Origin: an uncultured bacterium
Lineage (GTDB): Bacteria; Planctomycetota; UBA1135; GCA-002686595
Direction of reading: 5' to 3'
Length of the DNA stretch: 7,903 nt
Assembly: GCA_902826945.1 (NCBI GenBank)
Contig: CADEGS010000208.1
Location: forward strand, 1-7,903
The notes under the pieces were generated by a model. That model was not told where the DNA came from. It saw only the letters and a program-made list of their open reading frames with translations, and ran no database searches. This document shows, piece after piece, positions 1 through 5,210 of the stretch (positions within the stretch are counted from its first letter, which is position 1; every line of letters begins with the position of its first letter). The translations under genes were made by a program, and so were the position numbers.

Positions 1-25
1 GGATCTCGGCTCCGGGTCGCCGTCG

Positions 26-1480
26 CTACTCGGTCACGTCGATCCCGCGCGTGCGCGTCTCGATCCAGGTGACGCCCTTGCCGGCGCCGGTCTCGACGGA
101 CTCGAAGCCTTCCATCGCGGCGCGGGCCAGGCGCTCGAGCTCGACGACCCGCCGCTCGCGCTCGGCGTGCCCGACCTGACCGTCCGCGCGCGCGATCTCC
201 TTCACGCGCCGCGAGACCTCCTGCACGCCCTGCGCGTGGCGGCCGTAGTTCTCCTCGAGCCGGCCGACGATCTTCTCCGAGTCCTGGCCGGGCTTGGCCG
301 CGGCGGCGCGCCGCAGGTCCTCCATGCGCTTGTCGGCGGACTGCTTGCGCTCGAGCAGACGCCGCGCGAGCGCCTTGGCCTGCTCGAGGTGGTCCGTCGC
401 CGGCCCTTCCGCGGCGCTCACGCCGACGCGCTCGCCGCCGCCGGGCACCTCCGGCCGCTCGACCTCGCGCGGCGTGCGCTCGCGCGGCGGAGCCTTCGGC
501 GCGCCGCCGCCGCCCTGGGGCTTCGGCGGCTGCACCTTCTCGCCGCGCAGCGCGCGGTCGGTCGTCTTGCCCGGCTCGACCAGGCCGTCGGCGCGGGCGA
601 AGCCGAGCGAGCGCTGGAAGGCGCGGATCGCCTCGATCGTCTTCGGCCCCATGCGGCCGTCCACGTCGATGCGCGCGCCGCGGCGGTTGAGCTGCGTCTG
701 CACCGCCTCGACGTCCTCGGGGCTGTTGCGCCCGCCCGCGCCGACCGAGCCCGAGATCTCGTAGGGCCGCGTCATGTTCAGCGGCGGGTCGTCCTGCTGC
801 TCCTGGTCCTCGGGCCGCTCGTCGTCGTCGGCCTCGCCGCGCACGCGCGCGCGCGTCGTCGGCAGCGGCTGGTTCTCCTTGAGGCACTGGCGCACGCGCT
901 TCGCGAGGCCGGAGAGCGTCGGCCCTTCCACCGCGAGCACGAGCACGCCCTCCTCGAGCGCGGCCACGCCGAAGGTCGCGCTCTTGCAGCCGCTCGCCTG
1001 CTTGAGCTTCGCCATCAGCGACGCGCCCTTGCGCTTGCGGTCGAGCACCAGGCAGCCGGCGCCGCCGCTCCCCAGCCCGAAGGCGAAGGGCAGGGGGCCT
1101 TTCGCGAGCAGCCGCATGTGCTTGCGCAGCGTCTCCGCGTCGAGCGCCAGCCCGCCCGGAACGTCGTCGCCGTCGTCGTCGTCACCGCACCCGCCGCGCC
1201 GGGCCTCCTTCTTCTCGCGCGCGATCAGGCGCGCGAGGTCGCGCAGGTCCTGCGCGGTCTCGCGCTCGCCCTGGCGCATGCACTCCTTCGCGGTCTCCTC
1301 CGCGGCGCCGTCGAGGCGCTCGAGCGCGTCGAGCAGCGCGTCGGAGTCCGCGCCCCCGCCGTGCTCGGCGTCGTGCAGGAGCCTCTCGTAGCGCTCGAGC
1401 GCTCCCTCCAGCTTGCGGCCGGGGACGGACTCCGGCCGGTTCTCCCTCCACCAACGACGCGACAGATCGACGCTCGGCAT
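26..1480 (-). CDS. Peptidoglycan-binding-domain protein without signal peptide
   Basis: Encodes 484 residues. The start is fixed by a good Shine-Dalgarno (AGGAGAA) 8 bases before the ATG; the frame stays open far upstream but only by GC-rich chance. Residues about 24-95 are charged and helical, ending in an acidic run (about 100-106). Residues about 110-205 form a compact unit (PLPFAFGLG, CLVLDRKRKG, FGVAALEEGVLVLAVEG, GLAKRVRQCLKE) that I do not recognise. After an acidic linker (218-231), residues about 240-312 are a typical PF01471 peptidoglycan-binding domain: SVGAGGRNSPEDVEAVQTQL, then DGRMGPKTIEAIRAFQ, then DGLVEPGKTT. A Pro/Gly-rich linker (315-350) leads to a second charged helical, probably coiled-coil, region (363-460). 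There is no signal peptide, lipobox or membrane span, and no catalytic domain I can name. The known family role is binding peptidoglycan or similar glycans. How a protein without an export signal reaches the wall is unclear; delivery by a contractile secretion system or a phage-like role is conjecture. It is transcribed away from the other genes. Confidence 0.85.
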   Translation of the reverse strand: MPSVDLSRRWWRENRPESVPGRKLEGALERYERLLHDAEHGGGADSDALLDALERLDGAAEETAKECMRQGERETAQDLRDLARLIAREKKEARRGGCGDDDDGDDVPGGLALDAETLRKHMRLLAKGPLPFAFGLGSGGAGCLVLDRKRKGASLMAKLKQASGCKSATFGVAALEEGVLVLAVEGPTLSGLAKRVRQCLKENQPLPTTRARVRGEADDDERPEDQEQQDDPPLNMTRPYEISGSVGAGGRNSPEDVEAVQTQLNRRGARIDVDGRMGPKTIEAIRAFQRSLGFARADGLVEPGKTTDRALRGEKVQPPKPQGGGGAPKAPPRERTPREVERPEVPGGGERVGVSAAEGPATDHLEQAKALARRLLERKQSADKRMEDLRRAAAAKPGQDSEKIVGRLEENYGRHAQGVQEVSRRVKEIARADGQVGHAERERRVVELERLARAAMEGFESVETGAGKGVTWIETRTRGIDVTE

Positions 1481-1486
1481 GACGGC

Positions 1487-1493
1487 TTCTCCT
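1487..1493 (-). promoter_or_regulatory. Shine-Dalgarno of the peptidoglycan-binding gene
   Basis: On the minus strand this reads AGGAGAA, with 8 bases between AGGAG and the ATG at 1480. It decides the start, because the reading frame continues open for nearly 2 kb upstream through unrelated plus-strand genes. Confidence 0.75.
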
Positions 1494-1506
1494 GGCGGCC
1501 CGGGAG

Positions 1507-1537
1507 CGTCTGCCGGCGCGGCGTGCGCCGGAGGACG
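1507..1537. other. Hairpin in leader of the leftward gene
   Basis: Perfect 7-base arms CCGGCGC (1513-1519) and GCGCCGG (1525-1531) enclose a 5-base loop. A further CGTC/GACG pairing (1507-1510 with 1534-1537) lies outside a 2x2 mismatch. It sits 27-57 bases upstream of the leftward start, so it would be in that mRNA leader or serve as a protein-binding palindrome. No T-tract follows on either strand. Function is unknown. Confidence 0.4.
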
Positions 1538-1656
1538 GCCCGAGGCGAACGCTTCCAGGAGCGGATCCGCGCCCCGCCCTTCACGGCCTTTCCCGCGGAT
1601 TCGACCGCCGCACGCAAGAAAAGGGAGATGGCGAGAACCGGGCAGGCTCCCGGGGT

Positions 1657-1695
1657 GGAGCACGGAATGCTCCCGCTCCCGACGCGGGAGGGAGC
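1657..1695 (+). other. Two overlapping, mutually exclusive hairpins
   Basis: Hairpin A pairs GGAGCA (1657-1662) with TGCTCC (1668-1673) around a 5-base loop. Hairpin B pairs CTCCCG (1676-1681) with CGGGAG (1685-1690) around a 3-base loop and extends outward by GCTCC/GGAGC (1669-1673 with 1691-1695) across a 2-base bulge. The arms share 1669-1673, so only one full structure can form at a time. They lie 65-103 bases upstream of the rightward start, probably in its leader or promoter. A switching role is speculation. Confidence 0.4.
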
Positions 1696-1714
1696 CGTGC
1701 CGGCCTCGGCCGAA

Positions 1715-1731
1715 TCGCGCTGCCGGCGCGA
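1715..1731 (+). other. Short inverted repeat near the start of the repeat gene
   Basis: TCGCGC (1715-1720) and GCGCGA (1726-1731) are perfect 6-base arms around a 5-base loop, ending 14 bases before the ribosome binding site. It could be an operator half-site pair, an RNA hairpin or simply chance in GC-rich DNA. Confidence 0.3.
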
Positions 1732-1745
1732 CACGCAGCGATTCC

Positions 1746-1754
1746 AAGGAGAAA
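1746..1754 (+). promoter_or_regulatory. Strong Shine-Dalgarno of the Cys-repeat gene
   Basis: AAGGAGAAA is close to the ideal anti-16S complement, with 8 bases between GGAG and the ATG at 1760. It fixes the start, although the frame is open much further upstream, and suggests efficient translation of this small secreted protein. Confidence 0.85.
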
Positions 1755-1759
1755 CGACC

Positions 1760-2422
1760 ATGCGATCCTCCACACGAGCCCTGCTCGTCCTCTCTTGTCT
1801 CGGCCTGGGAGCCTCGTCCGCGGCGGCCGGCCCCGGCGAGCTGGCGCCCGTCTACCGGGCGTCGCTCGACCTCGCCCTGGCCGACTTCGACGGCGGGACG
1901 ACCGCCTCGATCGTCTCCGTCCCGGTCGACCGGGCGCCCGATCCCGGCGGCGACGACCAGAACATCGAGATCGGGGGCGGCCAGGGGCGCAAGCCCGTCG
2001 TGATCGAGTCGATGCAGGTGACCTGCAACGGCGCGGACACGTGCGACGGCACGACCACGTGCAACGGGCAGCCGACCTGCAACGGCACGATCACCTGCAA
2101 CGGCGCGGACACCTGCGACGGCTCGACCACGTGCAATGGGGCCGAGACCTGCAACGGGGTGTTCTCCTGCAACGGCTCCGAGTCCTGCGACGGCACGCAG
2201 ACGTGCAACGGCACCGGGACGTGCACGGGCACGGCGACTTGCCAAGACACCTGCAGCGGCTTCCACACCTGCACCGCGGGCTGCAACACCCTCGTCAGCC
2301 CGGACCACGGGCACGAAGGGCCGGGCGTTCCCGACGGCTCGCAGCCGCTCGACCTGCTGGTCGCGTCCGCGCTCGTGCTGGGAAGCCTGACGGGAGGCCG
2401 TCAGCTCCTCGGGCTCGCCTGA
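1760..2422 (+). CDS. Secreted Cys-hexapeptide repeat protein with sorting-like tail
   Basis: Encodes 220 residues. The N-terminus is a signal peptide: basic MRSSTR, hydrophobic core ALLVLSCLGLG, and a probable signal peptidase I site after ASSAAA (about residue 23). Residues 24-87 are an acidic, unstructured-looking region with no family match I know. Residues 88-176 carry 16 Cys, of which 13 (89 to 161) are spaced exactly six apart in T/S-C-N/D-G-x-x units; the last three break the spacing (165, 171, 175). This looks like a disulfide-bonded beta-helix or fibre rather than an enzyme. Residues 190-220 read VPDGS, a hydrophobic stretch with one Arg, and a short end, resembling VPDSG/PEP-CTERM sorting tails but without the usual Arg cluster. 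It is the first rightward gene, 79 bases upstream of the next, with a hairpin between them. Function is unknown: structural surface protein is most likely, with ice- or metal-binding or a modified-peptide precursor as alternatives. Confidence 0.85.
   Translation: MRSSTRALLVLSCLGLGASSAAAGPGELAPVYRASLDLALADFDGGTTASIVSVPVDRAPDPGGDDQNIEIGGGQGRKPVVIESMQVTCNGADTCDGTTTCNGQPTCNGTITCNGADTCDGSTTCNGAETCNGVFSCNGSESCDGTQTCNGTGTCTGTATCQDTCSGFHTCTAGCNTLVSPDHGHEGPGVPDGSQPLDLLVASALVLGSLTGGRQLLGLA
2021..2248 (+). repeat. 18-base tandem repeat coding the TC(N/D)Gxx hexapeptides
   Basis: Twelve full in-frame units of 18 bases run from 2021 to 2236, typified by ACSTGCAACGGC plus six variable bases; a degenerate thirteenth lacks part of its tail and looser copies run on to 2287. 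Aspartate replaces Asn after Cys in units 2, 6 and 10, so units group in fours: 72-base blocks at 2021-2092, 2093-2164 and 2165-2236. The first 18 bases of blocks 1 and 2 are identical. This indicates growth by duplication of four-unit blocks. Confidence 0.9.
2327..2419 (+). other. Putative C-terminal sorting signal (VPDSG/PEP-CTERM-like)
   Basis: Residues 190-220 of the Cys-repeat protein show VPDGS, then a hydrophobic segment (about 197-213, interrupted by Asp198), then Arg214 and a short hydrophobic end. Known VPDSG-CTERM tails have a VPD-small-small motif, a transmembrane stretch and a basic cluster at the very C-terminus. The motif and hydrophobic part match in order; the basic cluster is reduced to one Arg. 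It could instead be an ordinary C-terminal anchor. Confidence 0.4.
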
Positions 2423-2433
2423 GAGCCCTTTCC

Positions 2434-2466
2434 GGCGGGTCGTCCGCCGCGAGGCCGCGACCCGCC
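2434..2466 (+). other. Strong hairpin after the Cys-repeat gene, no T-tract
   Basis: Perfect 9-base arms GGCGGGTCG (2434-2442) and CGACCCGCC (2458-2466) enclose an inner GCC/GGC stem capped by GCGA, a GNRA tetraloop. It begins 12 bases after the stop codon. No run of T follows, so it is not a classical intrinsic terminator. It could stabilise the 3' end of the short mRNA or reduce read-through into the downstream operon. Confidence 0.5.
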
Positions 2467-2501
2467 ATCCCCATCCACCGCCCGCCGCACCGAGGCCCGC
2501 C

Positions 2502-5207
2502 ATGTGCCCCCGAGATCGCCGACCTCCCGCTGCGCGCGCTCCGGCCCGCAGGCGCACGGCCGCGCGCGCCGCGCTGGCCGTGCCCGTCCTGGCGACGGGC
2601 CTCGCCGTCGCGCTCCTCGTGTGGCTCGCGCGCGGCGAGGAGCGAGCCCGCTCCGCGACGCCAGCGGGCGCCGCTCGCGCGGGCGTCGCGGCGGCCGGGC
2701 CGAGCGCGTCCGCTCTCGACGCTCCGCCCTCCGAGGAGGACGTCGCGCGGCCGCTCGCCGAGCTCGAGCCGCGCATCGACACGTCCTCCCGCACGGCCGC
2801 GACGGAGCGGGTGACGAGGCTCGAAGGCGTCGTGCGCGACGCCGCGTCCGACGCGCCGCTCCCCGGCGCGACGGTCGAGCTCTTCCAGGTGCCGCGCGAG
2901 GGCGGGCTCGCGCCGGCGCGCAGCGCCACGACCGACGCGGCCGGCCGCTTCGCGCTCGTCGTCGATCCGGATGCCGGCGTCCACCTGCGGGCGAGCGCGG
3001 CGGGCCATCGCCCCGCGACGCGCTCGCTCGCGCGGCCCGCGGCGCTCGCGCTCGAGCTCGAGCCCTGCGCCGGGATCCTCGAGGGGCACGTGCGGGCGGT
3101 CGAGGGCTGGCCGCTCGCCGGCGCGCTGGTCCGCGCGCGCGGCGGCGAGCCGTCCGTCGAGCGCGAGACGCGCACCGACGCGGACGGCGCCTTCCGGCTC
3201 GAGGGGCTGCCCGACGGAGAGGAGCGAGGCCGCGTGCTCGTGGCGGTGCAGGCCGAAGGGCGCGAGACGATCGCGCAAGAGCTCGCGCCTCCCGCGGACG
3301 GCACGGCGTGGCGGGCCGAGCTCGTCTTGCGGCCGGGCCGGACGCTCGGGCCGATCGAGGTCGTGGACACGGCCGGAGCGCCGGTCGAGGGTGCCTGCGT
3401 GCTGGTCCTCGCTCCCGGGCGCGACGCGCCCGCGGCCGAGATCGCGCGCACCGACGCGACCGGTCGCGCGCCGCTCGCGGGCCTGCCGACGTCCGCGTGC
3501 GAGATCGCCGTGCGCGCCGAGGGGCTGCTCGACGGCGTGACGCCGCTGGCGGACGGCGCGGAGGAGCGGACGAGCGCGGGCGAGCCGCTGCGCGTCGTGC
3601 TCGAGGCGCGCGGGCGCGTCGTCGGCCGGCTCGTCGGAGCGGACGGCGCGCCGCTCGCCGGCCGGCTCCTGTTCCAGCGCGCCGGCTGGCCGGCGCCGCG
3701 CTGGAAGCACGTCGAGGGCGCGGGCGGGCGGTGCGAGGCGTGGACCGACGCGAGCGGTCGCTTCGAGGTCGACGCGCTCGTTCCCGAGACGCCGTACGAC
3801 CTCGTCCTCGACGGTCCCGGTCACGCGACCACGGCCGCGAGACGCGGGCTGGCGGTCGCGCCGGGCCAGGTGCTCGACCTCGGCGCGCTCGCGCTCGGGC
3901 GGGGGCGCACGCTGCGCGGCGTCGTCCTGCTCGAGCCGTCCACGCCGCCCGAGACGGTGCGCCTCGGCGTGGTCGGGAGGCTCGCGGACGGCCTGCCGAT
4001 GACCTGGCGCGACGTGGCGCTGGACGCCGAGGCGCGCTTCACGCTGCGCGCGCTGCCCGAGGGAGAGCTGACGCTGCGCGGCCGAGCGGGCGCGATCGAG
4101 CGCGACCTGCGCCTGCCGCCCGGAGAGGATGCCGTCGCGCTCGACCTGCGCGCGAGCGCGGCGACCTGGACGCTCGAGGTCTCCTGCGAGGACCAGGACG
4201 GCGCTCCGGTCGCGGGCGCGAAGCTCCTGGCGCGCCGGTCCGGCGTCCCCGACGAGCTGCTGGAGGAGACGGCCGCGCCCGGCGTGTACCGGCTGGCGAG
4301 CGTGCAGGGCACGCTGTGCGTCGTCGCGCTCCAGCCAGGGTCGGGGATGCTCGCGCTCGGCGGCGAGGCGCGGCTGACGCCCGCCGCGCCCGCCGGCCGG
4401 CTGTGCGTCGAGCGAGCGGCCGAGCTCGAGGGGCGCGTCGTCGCCGGCGACAGCGGCCGCGCGATCGCGGACGCGACGATCGCGTGGCGGTCGCTGGAAG
4501 AGGCGGAGGGCGCTGCGCCCGCGCGCACCCTGCGCGCACGCAGCGCGCCCGACGGCTCGTTCCGCCTGGAGCTGCCCGCGGCGCGCGCCGGGGCGCTGGT
4601 CGTCAGCGCCGCCGGGTTCGCGAGCGAGCAGAGCCCGCTGCCGCCGCTCGGCGCGGGCACGGCGCGCCGCGACGTCGTGCTCGGACGCGCCGCGCGGATC
4701 GTGGCCGAGGCGCGCTGCGCCGGGGGCGAGCCGCTCGTCGGGGCGCTGGTGCGCAGCAGCGCCGCGGAGACGGCCGACGGCCGCGCGGCGGAGTCGGTCG
4801 AGGCCCTCACCGATGCTTACGGGCGAGCCGTGCTCGACCTCTCCGCGCAGGGACCGCAGCGCGTCCAGCTGGTGTGGGGCGACCTCGTGCAGGAGCGCGA
4901 CGTCGTGGTGCGCCACGGAGACCGGCTGGAGGTGGCCTTCGAGTCGGTCGCGCCGGGCGTCCCCGTGCGGGTCAGCGTGCGCGACGCCGATGGCGCGCTC
5001 GCCGTGCGGCGCAGCGTGATCCTGGCCGACGCGAACCGCCTGTTCTCGGCGCGCACCGGCCTCGACGGCGTCGCGCGCTTCGACGCGCTCGCCCCGGGTG
5101 CATACCGCCTGCGCGTGCAGAACCGGGAGGGCAGCGGGCTGCAGAGCCGGTCCGTGCGCGTTCCCTCCGGCGCTGCGCCGCTGGATCTCGAGTTCCGACT
5201 GGAGTGA
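2502..5207 (+). CDS. Membrane-anchored multi-domain carboxypeptidase-regulatory-like protein
   Basis: Encodes 901 residues. A basic N-terminus (1-22) precedes one hydrophobic segment (about 23-43), read as an uncleaved signal anchor; the rest would be outside the cytoplasm. A low-complexity Ala/Pro linker runs to about 100. Residues 106-900 divide into about nine beta-sandwich units of 80-95 residues of the carboxypeptidase-regulatory/Cna-B-like type, starting near 107, 191, 282, 370, 469, 557, 641, 731 and 821. Clear repeated signatures are the first strand with G-x-P-(L/V)-x-G-A (LEGVVRDAASDAPLPGA, EGWPLAGA, AGAPVEGA, DGAPVAGA) and the turn TDAAGRF, TDADGAF, TDASGRF, APDGSF. Units 5, 6 and 8 are more divergent. 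No peptidase catalytic domain, TonB box or LPXTG is visible. Such arrays generally act as stalks or binding modules; ligand unknown. The start has a modest GAGG 6 bases upstream. The stop lies three bases before the next start, indicating co-translation. Confidence 0.88.
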   Translation: MCPRDRRPPAARAPARRRTAARAALAVPVLATGLAVALLVWLARGEERARSATPAGAARAGVAAAGPSASALDAPPSEEDVARPLAELEPRIDTSSRTAATERVTRLEGVVRDAASDAPLPGATVELFQVPREGGLAPARSATTDAAGRFALVVDPDAGVHLRASAAGHRPATRSLARPAALALELEPCAGILEGHVRAVEGWPLAGALVRARGGEPSVERETRTDADGAFRLEGLPDGEERGRVLVAVQAEGRETIAQELAPPADGTAWRAELVLRPGRTLGPIEVVDTAGAPVEGACVLVLAPGRDAPAAEIARTDATGRAPLAGLPTSACEIAVRAEGLLDGVTPLADGAEERTSAGEPLRVVLEARGRVVGRLVGADGAPLAGRLLFQRAGWPAPRWKHVEGAGGRCEAWTDASGRFEVDALVPETPYDLVLDGPGHATTAARRGLAVAPGQVLDLGALALGRGRTLRGVVLLEPSTPPETVRLGVVGRLADGLPMTWRDVALDAEARFTLRALPEGELTLRGRAGAIERDLRLPPGEDAVALDLRASAATWTLEVSCEDQDGAPVAGAKLLARRSGVPDELLEETAAPGVYRLASVQGTLCVVALQPGSGMLALGGEARLTPAAPAGRLCVERAAELEGRVVAGDSGRAIADATIAWRSLEEAEGAAPARTLRARSAPDGSFRLELPAARAGALVVSAAGFASEQSPLPPLGAGTARRDVVLGRAARIVAEARCAGGEPLVGALVRSSAAETADGRAAESVEALTDAYGRAVLDLSAQGPQRVQLVWGDLVQERDVVVRHGDRLEVAFESVAPGVPVRVSVRDADGALAVRRSVILADANRLFSARTGLDGVARFDALAPGAYRLRVQNREGSGLQSRSVRVPSGAAPLDLEFRLE
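5201..5204 (+). promoter_or_regulatory. Ribosome binding site inside the preceding gene's end
   Basis: GGAG lies within the last sense codons of the upstream gene, 6 bases before the ATG at 5211. The upstream stop (5205-5207) falls between the site and the start, a typical translational-coupling layout. Confidence 0.75.
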
Positions 5208-5210
5208 GCC

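Larger units (their letters stand above)
1481..1759. other. Divergent intergenic region with several inverted repeats
   Basis: These 279 bases separate two divergently transcribed genes, so both promoters should lie here. I could not identify convincing -35/-10 or sigma-54 elements; the only A-rich patch is around 1613-1630. The spacer contains at least four short perfect inverted repeats (arms of 6-7 bases), two of which overlap and exclude each other. At this GC content some are expected by chance. I see no coding gene with its own ribosome binding site here. Confidence 0.7.

Noticed and set aside
1162..1183. GTC trinucleotide run
   Set aside because: It encodes the acidic linker (Asp-rich) of the peptidoglycan-binding protein, a short coding low-complexity tract with no sign of being a separate element.
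167..1759. Upstream extension of the Cys-repeat gene frame on the plus strand
   Set aside because: It is antisense to the peptidoglycan-binding gene. The internal ATG at 1760 has a near-ideal ribosome binding site and begins a clear signal peptide.
1784..1801. Possible lipobox (VLSC) in the signal peptide of the Cys-repeat protein
   Set aside because: Leu at -2 is atypical, the hydrophobic core before Cys13 would be only about six residues, and a good AxA signal peptidase I site follows. Not excluded, but less likely.
2021..2287. Short tandem repeats that could suggest CRISPR or an origin iteron array
   Set aside because: Units are contiguous 18-mers without spacers, kept in frame with codon-level variation. 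They are explained as coding repeats.
1852..2289. Antisense repeat protein of PLQVSAPLHV type units
   Set aside because: This is simply the reverse reading of the 18-base repeat. The plus-strand product has a signal peptide and conserved Cys register, and the antisense frame has no convincing ribosome binding site.
1481..3451. Upstream extension of the leftward gene (minus strand)
   Set aside because: The open frame continues but crosses the Cys-repeat gene and the stalk gene in antisense. The extension is low-complexity, and the strong ribosome binding site at 1487-1493 fixes the start at 1480.
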